A stretch of 64,000 nucleotides of DNA from NCBI GenBank assembly GCA_000827265.1, contig KN834778.1, positions 75,097-139,096 on the forward strand, in the 5' to 3' direction. The notes beneath the pieces were generated by a model. It saw nothing but the letters and a program-made list of their open reading frames with translations. It was not told the origin of the DNA and did not search any database. Position 1 is the first letter of the stretch; every line of letters starts with the position of its first letter. Of the stretch, positions 43,956-55,300 are shown one piece after another. The position numbers were made by a program, and so were the translations under genes. Origin of the DNA: Collybiopsis luxurians FD-317 M1 (lineage: Eukaryota > Basidiomycota > Agaricomycetes > Agaricales > Omphalotaceae).

Positions 43956-45313
43956 TTAAACAATTGCTTTGTTAACTCGGAGGGCCACCTCCAATATCCA
44001 TAGTTCCTCATCTGCTCCATCGCAAAGCGCCTTGTCCGCTTCAGCGAATATTAGAGCGCAATTGGATTTTTGCTTCGCATTGAGAGTAGGGTGTACGACC
44101 ACTATATCATGAACCTATTTGTACCGTTAGTCAGAATTTAGAGTTTAGTGTTAAACACACCTGATTCAGGATCTGAGACGCAGAATAACCTTCACGAATT
44201 ATCTCTCTGACTTTGTTTCGGATGCGGTCAAAACCTGGTTTGCCAATCCCATCAACTTGCATATCCGCATCGACCTCAATGCCTACAGCGTGCACGAAAT
44301 CATTGATTACTGCGTCAGGCACGACACCCGCAATCTCCTGGATATCTCTAGGTGTTATCGGAGCTGGGGGTTGTGTAGATGAAGAGAGTCGGTGGGCGGA
44401 CTGAAGATAGGTTATCGCACGTCGCAAATCTCCTGCTGAAGTGGAGATCAATGCATCTACGACGGAGCCGTCGATCTGAATGCTTTCTTCTGCGGCGATA
44501 TGAGCTAGTCTGGTGGAGGATGATGAGTGGTCGAGGGGAGTAAAGCGAAATTTGGAGCATCTCGAAGCAAGAGGTTCGATGATCCTGCAGAAGGTGAGCG
44601 AATGGCTATCACGGAATAAAAAATGCAAAGGAAGGCACCTTGTCACGTAGTTGCAAACTAGACAAAACCTCGTTATTCTTGCATAATTCTCCATTATCCG
44701 ACGCAAAGCGCCCTGCGCGTCTTGGGTCATAGAATCAGCTTCATCAAGGATAATAATCTTGTACGGAGGGCAAGGATATTCTTTGCCATCGGAAGACACG
44801 GTTTGGGCGCGAGGGGTTTGTCGAGCAAAATTTTTGATTTTGTCGCGTACGATTGATATTCCTCGTTCATCCGAGGCGTTCAGCTCAAGGACACGACTCC
44901 GAAAGTTCTCAGGGCTAGAAAGCGATGAGTATCGACCGGAAGCAGCAAGACCGACACGAACCCGAAAAGTTGCCTAGCGAGAGCCAGAATTGTCGAGGTC
45001 TTTCCAGTTCCCGGAGGACCGTAAAAGAGCATGTGAGGCAGCTAGGCGCGAATAAGAGATTACACGTCGAGATTTACGCGTATAGCTTACATTTGTAGAG
45101 GACAAGGTCTTCCTGAGCACGGCGACGGTATGGTCTTGAGCGGAAACATCGTCGATGGTTTTTGGACGACTGGGGGGTAGTTTTGAGGGAAGATCTGCGT
45201 GAAAGTCTAGAGACTGCATACTATTTCTCGACCCATGGCTGTAAGCTGGGGTCTACGACGTGTTTCTGGGTTGATTTGGCGGTTTGAGGTTGTGGTTTGA
45301 AGAAAGATGCCAT
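43956..45313 (-). CDS. RFC2: Replication factor C small subunit (yeast Rfc2/human RFC4 type)
   Basis: AAA+ clamp-loader subunit that loads PCNA. From the ATG at 45313: [24 protein letters not shown], Walker [38 protein letters not shown], Walker [32 protein letters not shown], and the RFC arginine-finger motif [12 protein letters not shown]. The tail ([25 protein letters not shown]) matches Rfc2. About six exons, with the Walker A exon opening at a 'CTAG|CTGCC' acceptor. It faces CAF-1 large subunit across 97 bp. Confidence 0.92.
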
Positions 45314-45318
45314 GGTGG

Positions 45319-45326
45319 GCGCCAAA
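45319..45326. promoter_or_regulatory. E2F/MBF-like site GCGCCAAA between RFC2 and CAF-1
   Basis: On the minus strand it reads TTTGGCGC (within TTTGGCGCC), an exact E2F-type core, 6 bp upstream of the RFC2 ATG in the 97-bp divergent spacer. A further CGCG-containing site (ATCGCGTGA) lies near 45339-45349. Both flanking genes act at replication forks, which makes cell-cycle control plausible. Confidence 0.4.
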
Positions 45327-45410
45327 GAAGAGTGAAGAAATCGCGTGACCTCGTAACACCCAACTCTCTCTTTTTCCTTCATGGTCACCTCCAAGGGTCC
45401 TTTGACCACA

Positions 45411-48150
45411 ATGTCCAATCCTCAATCTGATAGAGGTGACCTGCTCTCGGACTTTGTGTGCTGTTTCTGTGACTGATTCACTTTCTAGCTAATGATTCTG
45501 GTATACATTATTTCAATTTCCAGCTAAACGACGCGTTAATTTCAACAGAATCATCAGCAAAATCATCCCTCGTCGAGCTCAAGAATGGAAAAGTTATATT
45601 TAAGCAGAAACCTTATTCCTTCGAAAAACATTCAGAATCGCTTCAAGGTTCGTCGTCGACGCGTCTCTAGTCCCCCACTTGAAATCTCACCAAACGCCCC
45701 AGAGCTCGTGAAATTTCGTGAAATGCTACAAGAACGTATCGGCAACGCGGACCCTGCTTTATCTGCTCTAGACGATGAGCATAAGCCGCTCATTGCGAAG
45801 CTTGTTCACGAGAGGTGCGCGTGTCCAGTCTTGACGCGTTACTGATATCTTACAAATACATTTTGCAGTGATAAAACACTCACTGCCCTCGCGAAACGCA
45901 TCCACACTCAATTGCTCCCCACAGATGACGACGCCGATACTGAAGGTGACGCGTCTTCAAGTGCCCTTCTTCTCCCGACCTCCATCATAGAGACAGTCAT
46001 TCAGGAAGTGGCGGTACGCAACAATTATGGCATAGAAACCGACTTGGGAGTCAAAGCTCCTGCTGCGACGTGTGTCTGGCGCTGGGAAGTCAAAGAACAG
46101 TATCGGCATTGGCTACCTAAAAATGTTCAGGAGAAAGTAGCGAGTAGGCTTGCGGATAGAGTGAAGGTGCGTGATTGTAAATCTAATTCTCGAACTTGAG
46201 AGATAATAACTTGGATGTCTAGGCAAAGAACGATCTCATGGTCATCTTTGCGGCTCTCCCAGAGGATGAGCGTCGCAGCATTCTCCACATCAAAGTCAAC
46301 GCTAAGGGTCCAAGCGAGCAAAAGGGAAGAGCAGTAGCCCCCACCCCAACCTCAGACCCCACGCTGGACCAGACATCAGGACCTTCTCGAACCTCAGAAC
46401 CGTCCACGGAAACGGAACACAGAGTTGTAAGTTTCTATCCTCTTTTAAAAAGGCTAGTTAGTTATGGGCCCGAGCAGGAACAAACTAAATCAAAAGCAAC
46501 TAGACCGAAGAAGGATGCAGAAAAGGATTCAAAGGTAAGATATCCTTCCGCAGTCAGTCCTGAATTTTTTAAATGATTACTGGCAGACCAAGAAACAAAC
46601 CGACGCTCAGAAGTCTCTCATGGCCAACTTTTTCACTAAGCCAAAAGCCAGCACCAAACCAACGAGTAAATCATTTTCGTCAGCTGCTGCTGCTGGTCCT
46701 TCGAATGGCCAGTCAGACTTCGAAAGAACGTTCAAACCTTTTATGTTGAAGAAAGGTACTCAACTCGCTCCTATCAATGCCTTCTTGGAAAAATCCGCAA
46801 ACGGCACCCGGGAAGATATAATCGTCATAGATGAAGACGAACCTACCGCGTCTACCTCAACAAGGACGGACATAGCAGGCATGACTGCCAAAGGTCAGGA
46901 TGTTTTCCGTGCTTTTCAACTATGCCGCTCACTTAAACTAAACAGGACGCCTCTGTCAAATTCTTTCTTCCATGCCGCAACCTGTAGCGGGTCCATTGAA
47001 GCGCCCTCCCAAATCCACAGTGCATAGAATGAAAACATATCATCCGGTCGCTGTGCGAGATCTACTGAAACAACTTTCCGAAGTGGAATTGTTTGGGGAC
47101 GCAACGTCAGTCCGAAAGATACACGGCCAGCTTTCCGATCGCAATATTCTACCAGCAAAAGTCTTGATTTTCAATGGAGACTCTCGTCCCGGATATTACG
47201 GTACTTGGACAAAAAGCTCTCGGTTGATTGGACCAAGGACGCCACATGCAAAAGATGTTTTGGAAATCGATTATGGATATGACAGTGGCGAGGACTGGGA
47301 AGAAGAACCAGCGGGAGAGGCGGATGATGTCATGGACGAAGGAGAGGATGAAGAAGGTACTGAAGACCGAGATTCGGATATCGATGATTGGCTGGTAGAT
47401 GACGATGAAGTGGAGGATGGTGTCCCTATTGATGAGCCCGGGGCAGGCTCTCCTACATTGCCTATCTTACTTCCGAAGCGCAAAATAGATGATCCTGGCG
47501 CCAAACCGGAGAAGAAACGAAAAGTCGTCGTTCCGCTCGTACCTTTTGCGAAGGGACCATGCTGGGAGACTTCTATTGGTCGGTGTGACAACGCTTTCGA
47601 TTCGTACCGCATCCGACTTCTGAACGGCAAGTCGAAAACGATTTCGTGTTTGTTATCGCTACTCACAAATCAACACAGACGCACCTTTTCCCATCAATCC
47701 ATTCACATTTGTGTCAGTGGCTATAGAGGAGCGAAAGTCGACAAAGCCCTCTCAGCAAGGCTTCGCCATCCCTGCGCTGCCAAACCATGTGGCACAGGGT
47801 AACACGACGAAGGGAGGTGATTCTTCACCAGCCCCAACCGTGCCAAAGAAAGCTGCTTCTGGTCCCAAATCAGCTTTCCCAGATGAGCATCTGCCTGTTT
47901 TGCTGTCCAAGATCAACACTGCTCAGGCCGCGAATTTAACCGTCCTCGTCGAAGTAGTATCACAGGAGTTACGCCAGCACAAAGTGAAGAAGAATGCGAT
48001 TGAGGCGAAGATCAGAGAGGTGGGTGAGAAATGCAAGATCCGAAAGTTTTGGATTGTGAAGGAGAATCATCCTGTGGGTATCAATTCAGCTATTTGAATC
48101 GAGGACCTCACTGATGTATGGCGTAGTCAACCAAAGCGACCTCGGCCTGA
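45411..48150 (+). CDS. CAC1: Chromatin assembly factor 1 large subunit (CAF-1 p150/Cac1)
   Basis: Histone H3-H4 chaperone recruited by PCNA. First exons 45411-45435, 45489-45500 (12 nt) and 45549-45647. Visible: LKNGKVIFKQKPYSFEKH; KSLMANFFTK near the middle, a PIP box lacking Gln as in p150; KTYHPVAVRDLLKQL; FNGDSRPGYYGTWTKSS; the acidic ED domain DYGYDSGEDWEEEPAGE to DSDIDDWLVDD; RIRLLNDAPFPINPFTFVS; and a C-terminal winged helix (PVLLSKINTAQAANLTVLVEVVSQEL). One late intron has a GC donor (47627-47678, GCAAGT). The last junction is uncertain: the frame stops at 48097 unspliced, but a standard 51-nt intron (48076-48126) would extend it to 48150. Confidence 0.92.
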
Positions 48151-48252
48151 GATGTGCTCAATGATACATTATTTTCTTCCACGGATCAATGTATATTACT
48201 ACTACTACGGTTGACGGTATGCCTTATCCGCCTTTGACCTTCAAATTGACCT

Positions 48253-49362
48253 TCAAACTTGTTGGGCGAACTTGTATCCTCCAATACGATTTGCCGCATC
48301 GCCGTTCCATGACGCTAAAAGTTTGCCCTCAGGCGATTCCAGGCCGGCGGTAATATTGTCTCCATGAACGATAAGACCCAAGGCTCCTTCAGGTGTGCCT
48401 GTGAGGATTAAGTCGCCCTCCTTCGAAAGATGAGTCATCAATTCCGAAGAGAAATTAGCTATCGCAAAAATACCTGGAGTGTCATGATACTAGAACAGTG
48501 ACGGATGAGCTCTGGAATATCATATCTGTAGTTAGACATTAGTGAACTATGTAATGGCAAGCTGAACGTTGAGATACATCATTTTACTGGTATTCCCTGC
48601 AAGTGGAGTAGCCTTTCAAGTGAATGCGAAGGATAAAAAAGCAAAACTTTCCTCGCTGTCTTTCTTGGTCATTTACCTACAGATGAGCTAGTGAGATATA
48701 ATGAGGACTTGTAGAGCACGAGATGTACTTTAATCCATATTACAAGATTCATCGGGTCACTGATCTCTTCTTTCGGTACAAACTCGGATATGGGACAGAA
48801 TGTATCGAAACCTTTCGCGCTGGTCCAAGGCAAAGATTTGGCTTTGACGTATTGCTGGAAATTCCGGGCAGTGCTTTATATAACCTCAGCCAAGGTCAGT
48901 GAGCGTAAGTGGGACTTGAAAGACGCACAGATCAATGCCGAGAGCATATCCAGCGACGTCTGGGAGAGAGAATTGAGTAAGAATGACATGGCAAGGACTG
49001 ATCTTACATTGCTCCCAATCTTCTTTGGGAATGTCCCTTCCTTCTTTCCCAATGACTACACCAAGCTCAATTTCATGATGCATTTGCACTCCTTCAGGGA
49101 TCAAGATGGTACCACCATTACGCAGATAAGCTGTGGTTGGTTTGAGGAAGAACCACGGCTCGGCGTTGGGAGGGTTTCCGAGCTCTTTAATGTCTGCTAC
49201 GAGTTTACTATGTGCGATTCAATATACGGTCATACTTACGAGCATCGTAGTTTCTGTTTTGACGAAATACTCAATAAAGGTTTGCAGGATATCAGATTAT
49301 GCTTGCCTTCCAATGGCAATGATTTTTTTGCCGTACTTGACAAAATCCTGGGCGACAGACAT
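48253..49362 (-). CDS. Fumarylacetoacetate hydrolase-family protein (FAHD1-like)
   Basis: FAH-fold hydrolase or oxaloacetate decarboxylase/acylpyruvase. From the ATG at 49362: SVAQDFVKYGKKIIAIGRNYDAHIKELGN, EPWFFLKPTTAYLRNGGTI, the metal ligands in MHHEIELGVVIGKEG, AGYALGIDLTARNFQ, SAKGFDTFCPIS, NTSKMIYDIPELIRHCSSIMTL, and EGDLILTGTPEGA. Intron 1 (49306-49254) uses a GC donor. The intron at 48651-48597 can only keep the frame with a GA donor (GAG|GAAAGT); with no other GT choice the gene is either spliced non-canonically or damaged here. No mitochondrial presequence seen. Confidence 0.85.
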
Positions 49363-49689
49363 GGTGGAAAGCAAACGGTGAAAATTTACTAGTCAAATGA
49401 TAAAAGTTCTATTAATGGACAGTCTGGTAGTATTCTCCCATGGTACCAGTTTCGAAGTCGCGCGACGCGTCGCCCTTATATTTGTCTATTATCTAAACAC
49501 GCTAGATGAGTCAATATTCGCGGGCATATGACGAGTCGTCATGGAAGCTTGTTCCAACAAGTCGTCATTTGCTCCACGTCTTCAAGCGAGAAAGAATGGT
49601 ATCCTTTGTTCGATGATGTCAGTCTTGAGTTCCCTAGACATATAAAGACCCATCTTGAGGCTACCTTTCTTCCCAATTCTTACAACACA
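49363..49689. other. Divergent intergenic region
   Basis: 327 bp between the FAH-family and CON-6 starts, with a CG-rich patch (CGCGCGACGCGTCGC, about 49457-49471) including an ACGCGT MluI/MCB-type core. Probably both promoters. Confidence 0.5.
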
Positions 49690-50259
49690 ATGACTACTGG
49701 TATGTTTCGACATAACCAGCCTCTCTTTGCTTTGCTCATGACGCGTCTTTCTTTCTGTAGCTTCCGAACAACACCAACACCACGTCGCCGGCGGTCTCAA
49801 GGCTGCCCTTAATAATCCCAACGTTTCCTCCGATGCGAAAGCCAGTGCTCAGGAACGGCTCGAAAAGATGGGTGTCAATATCGAGTCTCAAGCCTCCTCG
49901 AACGACGTGGAGACCAATCGAGTGCTTGGAGGCTACAAGGCAACTCTTTCCAGTAGGTGGGATTCAATTCAAATTTCCGGTATCCCGCTCACGTCTCGAG
50001 AAAGATGACCGAACTTCTGCTGAAGCCAAAGCTCACGCTCGAGAAATCCTTGAGGCCGCGGGTATTCAAGTTGAAAACGAAGACTCTGATGAGCATCGAG
50101 TCAGAGTGCTTGCTGGATACAAGGCTGCTCTGAAAAGTTAGTTGGTCTGCATTTCTTTAACAATTGCCTGCTAAATACTGGCTTGCAGATCCAAATGTTT
50201 CTACTGAGGCCAAGTCTCATGCTAGGGAGTTCCTCCTTGAGCAAGGCGAACCTATATGA
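49690..50259 (+). CDS. Conidiation-specific protein 6 (Con-6) family, three repeats
   Basis: Small, hydrophilic, stress/development-associated protein. Starts with a 10-nt exon (49690-49699, ATGACTACTG). Three tandem Con-6 units are visible: GGLKAALNNPNVSSDAKASAQERL, GGYKATLSNDRTSAEAKAHAREIL, AGYKAALKNPNVSTEAKSHAREFL. The second intron (49953-50004) has its acceptor at AAAG, which rebuilds the repeat exactly. Known members bundle around conidiation or light response in ascomycetes; here the role is unknown. Confidence 0.92.
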
Positions 50260-50434
50260 ATGTCCGATGCTTTCATCGCTTTGCACTGATTATAGTTCAA
50301 CAATACCTGTATTTAATAGTGTCATGTAAATCCACGATATAGTTTTCGAAAGCCGGAAATGTTTTGAGTCGAACGAGACGTTCTGAACAATAGCGCAAAG
50401 TGGCATGATATTAATACATGTACGTACAATCAAG

Positions 50435-52221
50435 CTATACGACGACTTCATCCATCTCCTCTTCATCCGAATCCTCGACATCAGCTAGAGGAATTACTTC
50501 TAGCAAAGAAGTTGGCGGAGGTGGTTCTGATACCTTGTTCACTGATGTGCCCGACGATGTGGCCTCTTGCGGTACCTCTACTTTACTCGACAGCGGCAAC
50601 GACTCTTCTTTGGGTGTCTCTAATGGTGAGGGCACTACTGTAGAACCCTCTTTTGGATCAACTTGTTCTACATTTGCATTGGAAGCTGGCAAAGGAACAG
50701 GAGGAGATGGTGCAGCTAAGAAAGTCTCGTGAGAAAGAGAAGGGCTCCCACCAGATTCAAGCGTACTTGCTAATACTGCTGTCGCAGTGTTTAAGGAGTT
50801 CATAGTCGTAGAGACCGCAGTTTTGAGGATACCTGGCCTATCGACAGCAGGAGCATCAGAGCTCACCGCTGGTGCAGTAGCGTCATGCATTGCAACGCTG
50901 TCCGATTCGGTACTGTTTGCTATTTCCGAGAGCTGTGCCGCGAGGAGAACTAGCTGTACCTGTAACTCGGCGCGAATATTTTCTACACTGATATTGCCAG
51001 TCGTAGAAGCATCCGGTATAGTACTCGATGGAGGCGGATTGTCTGTGGTTTCCGAATTCGATTTCGCTATACCAGAATTTCGGTCGTCTTCAGGGTCCTG
51101 AGAGATTTTATATAAGCCATCGCCGTCGCCAAAATTGAGGGCCTTTAAGATGTGCTGAGCGGCCTCGTATGCATCTCCGATATCGTCCTCCGGGGGATGT
51201 GGATTCGATCCATGGGAGGTGATGGATGGGGTAGACGCAGAGCTAAACATATAGGATGGATTGGAGTATGATGAGGTTTTTCCGGAATATGAAAGCCGAG
51301 GCGGTACGGAGCCCCCGTGCGTCTGAGGACGTCTAGTCGTCCTTCGTGTGGTCTGAGAAGGAGATATCAATCATCAGGAGTGGTTGCAGACAGTTAAAAC
51401 TCACATTTCCACCCTTCCAATTTGGATTCAAGCGATATTTACCGGAAAGACTCTTTTCGAATCTACCTCGTTTGAAAGCTTTCTGTAGCGCCTGACTCGC
51501 CGACGGACGAAAATTGGCTTGAACAGGATAATGCGATGCCATCCAAGTATACAGATCCTTCGGTGCAAGACCCTCCGGATCTCGAACGTCGTCATTGAGA
51601 GCCTCAACTATCATATCCTCGTAGCTGGGGAGGTCATCGGCTGATCCTGTTTCATGATGGTATGGCGGGTGGTGAGCAGGGGGTTGGGGAGGTGCGTAAG
51701 GATGAGAACCACCGTACGGTGTTTGTGAGTAAGATGCCCATGACGGCTGAGGATAATACGGAGTGTGAGGGTACGCAGGTTGACTTGCATATGCAAATCG
51801 GGGAGGTTGGTATAAACCAGAGGCGGACGGAGGTGCTGATGGAGTTGTGGATGAACTTACCGGAGGACCAGGAGCTTCAGCAGTAGTTGTAGGATGTTTA
51901 GGTGGGTCCTTCGGCTTTGGATTTGGATCTGCGGAAGAGGTAGACTCAATCTGGGGCTTCTCTTCCGAGAGTTTTGTTAAAGTAGCTATTGCAGCATCAA
52001 GATCCGCAGGCCAAATTGTAGCTCTGACGAATGCGGGAGCATGGAGGTCGAAAGTCAGGCAAAGTTCTATCACTTGAAGGGGGGGAAGGAGGGAAAGGTA
52101 AAGTCGTTTACGTTCATGGTCAACCTGGGCTGCAATTTACTAATGAAATTAGAATTAGTATAGCCGAAAGGTGAACATTGGGCTAACCAGTATGGTTCTG
52201 CGGCGAGGAAGCCACTTGCAT
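50435..52221 (-). CDS. Linker-histone (H15) domain protein
   Basis: About 590 aa from three coding exons, starting MQVASSPQNHTG. An N-terminal helical part (RKRLYLSLLPPLQVIELCLTFDLHAPAFVRATIWPADLDAA) is followed by a Pro/Ser/Tyr-rich linker (many YPQP/HPP patches) and an H15 globular domain, PSYEDMIVEALNDDVRDPEGLAPKDLYTWMASHYP..FRPSASQALQKAFKRGRFEKSLSGKYRLNP. The C-terminus is Ser/Thr/Pro-rich and ends in an acidic EDSDEEEMDEVVV tail. It is much longer than histone H1 and lacks its Lys/Ala tail, so it is more likely a chromatin or transcription regulator than H1. Confidence 0.85.
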
Positions 52222-52374
52222 CGTTTTACCCGTAAATTTTGAAGAACGGAGCAGAGCCGCAGCTCAGCCGCTTACAAATCTTTCGCACGCTTCGCGGTGT
52301 GACTTTCACGTGCTTGTCACGGCTGGGCTAATCGAAATCCTGTCACCGCACTCTCCTTCCTATCATCATCATCA

Positions 52375-55300
52375 ATGGCTGCCCCGGACGTCAAGGCAGC
52401 TTATAACCAGCTCAAATCAGTCTTAGTCAATGGTGGAAAAGCCAAAGGATCTTTTGAGTCCATCTTGGCATCACTTTCAGCTCTTACGGACCTCGTTGAA
52501 TCTTCCGCTTCCAGTCCTTCTCGTTCTTCGGTGGACAATCTATGCGTATTCCTTCGGAAGTCTCTGATTCAACTATACAAAGATTTTCTTCTCGACTCTC
52601 TGCAATTTATAGCAGCTCTTGTCAATGGTATTCACAGACACAAGATCGCCCACAAAAGACACTGTGACTTATGGGAAAAGGTCCAAAAAGCGATTATCTC
52701 TGGGCTCATAGTATATAGGTGTTTTTCATCAAGGAAGTGGGCTTAAGTTTACTAAAAATCTCATCAGGACTATCTAGACGTCATTTCTCCAAACGGTATG
52801 CTCAACTCCTCAATCAAGGCCGCCTTTTGACGAGCCACTTTTAGACAATCGCCAAACATTCGAAACGATCGCTCATTGCATGTACCCTGTGCTGTGTGAG
52901 CATTACTTGTCCTTTTCAGAATCCTGCTATAAAGATGTTGGTTCAAAGCTTAGGCAGGAAGTAAGTAACCTCTTACATTAATTCCTCCGTCTCAGCTGGA
53001 TATATGCGCTTGTTTAGGTCTATCTTCTGCTTCAAGCCAGCACTTTAGACTATCCGCCGAACCAGAGCAAACTCCGTGACCCCAAGCTTCTCGGAGGGTA
53101 TGCTTCTTGCCAGACCCCTTTATATTCGGGATTGACTCTTTTCGCCAGCGCACGTTATGGTTGGGCTTTATCTCGGACCAAAGGTTCGGACTTCCTGCTT
53201 CGATTTGCATATCTCTCTCTAACTGCCTATGTAGAGTACGTTACTCAGGAAGTACTTCTCGAATTATACAACCACATTTGCCCTCCAAGGGCTATGGCAG
53301 ACAAGTACAAATCGTTTATCGACAGTGTATTTGATCCGGCCCTCTTCCCCTCGCATCAGAGCCTGAAAGCCATCGTTATTTCTATTCACAACGCGAATGA
53401 TTGGGATAAAGCGAGCACACGATTGGTCCACACATTGGCTCGGATGGATATCACTTTGTAAGTCTTGCAGATAGTCTTTCAATAGATTATCCATCTCACC
53501 TCTGTTCCAGTCCACAGCCTGTTATGATCAGTAACCCCTCGATTTCGGGCAACTGTCCTTGTCCCTCGCAGGTAATCTATGCGGATTGCGAAGGTCTAGC
53601 ATATAATGTTGAAGTGGTATGTACCATCTCTCAAAGTCTCCGCTATGCATCTCCCTCAAAGAGCCTGGAATCCCAGGGCGACGAACGCGATTCGTTCCAC
53701 ATAGCGTATAAGAACATTACCAAGATTAGCTATTCCCGCCATTCAGCCCCCACGGTTACTTTCAGCTTCGAGATAAAGTTTCCCACTAATATCGACGGGA
53801 CGTTTCAACATGAACGTCAGGTTACTTTGTCTTTTGATGTCCCGCAAGTAAACCGGGAAAGATTCCTAGAGTCCCTCAGAACTGGAGGCTTGGTGAGCGA
53901 TTTCTCCGAATTCCTGCTTCGAAATATTCATCACGTACAGTCATCCTTGATGGGGAACGATGCAAGGAAGATCTCACTCGTCGACGGCGAGGTCTCCATG
54001 CCATTTTCGTTGACTCAGGGCCCATCAGCATCGTTTCCTGTGCGTTTATGTCTTTCGTTGGCAAATTGAATGCATTAAACAACTAATTTATAGGAGAAGG
54101 CGAATAGAGGTAAATTTTTGCTTTTCGAAACCATATCCGTGCACCTAAGACTCGTTGCAGTTCTACCTCAATATGACTGTACCCCCTCATCGGAGGCATT
54201 AATCTTTTCGGCAAATTCTCCGGATCGAAACAAACAGGCTTCCGTGCCGCAAGGTCAAAGTTCTGCAGAACCGACATTGATCACCAACAAAACAGCGAAT
54301 AAGGGATTGACGATCCTTCAGTCAGATGATGGACCGCAGCAATCTACGCCCAAAATGACGCGCGGATTTTTTTCTTCCTCCTCACCAATTGCAAAGCTCC
54401 AGGACCAAACTGACGTGGAACTGAACAGTGACAGAGACAGGGACAAAGGCCCGTACAATGATAAACCGCTCAATTCTTGTAATGATACTTTCAGTTTTCA
54501 GGATTTCCCGACAGTCACCATGATACACCCGAACTCATCCTCGAGAACGCTGGCGCGAAAAGAAAAGCACTCGATACGCCAGGAACAGGATTTACCAATC
54601 CACCTTCTAAGCGTTCTCGCCCTGGTCCAGAAACCAAACCAGTTCCTTTTTCGCCAATGACAGGCAAGACTGCTCACAACTTTAAGCGATATGGAAAGCG
54701 AGCGCGCTCATCTTCGCCAGTCCCATCTGATCCCGGCTCTGATTATGTTGATTTGGACGCGCTTCCCAAACCCAAGGCAACTGGAAGGCCTCTCATCGTT
54801 GCAAAGAAGGCGACTGCGATGAGAGGAAAGGCTGGAAAAAGAAACACCGCGACTGTGAGGGCTAAAGCGAGTGAGAAAACGAAAGGTACCTAGATTCCAA
54901 GGCTCCCGATACTTGCTGCACTAATACAACGTTCCCGGGAAAGTACCCCCTAAGCCAAAGGTGAGGCGGGGATGGCCTCCGTTCGACCTCCATTGGTCAA
55001 TATGTATTGAGTTTCTTCCGTTAGAATAACGCCGAAGATAACAAACCCACCCGACGATCTGCTCGTGTTGCAGGCAAACAAGCAAGCTTGCGGTCTTGTA
55101 TCAGGTTTGCGATAGTAGCTGATCGTTATTCTACAGATTGAAATCAGGGACGGCCAGGGAAGCGGCAACAGCATTCCGAAAGACGGGAGTGAAGAGGTGA
55201 AGGGTCGAGGAAACCATGAGTGCGCTGATACCAAGGTATATTTCATTTGAATATCGAACAGTAGCAATATTGTCTGAACTTCCTGAACATTAATAGGCAA

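Noticed and set aside
46430..46480. Possible intron in CAF-1 at CACAGAGTT|GTAAGT
   Set aside because: The donor looks good but no acceptor nearby keeps phase, while the frame is open straight through.
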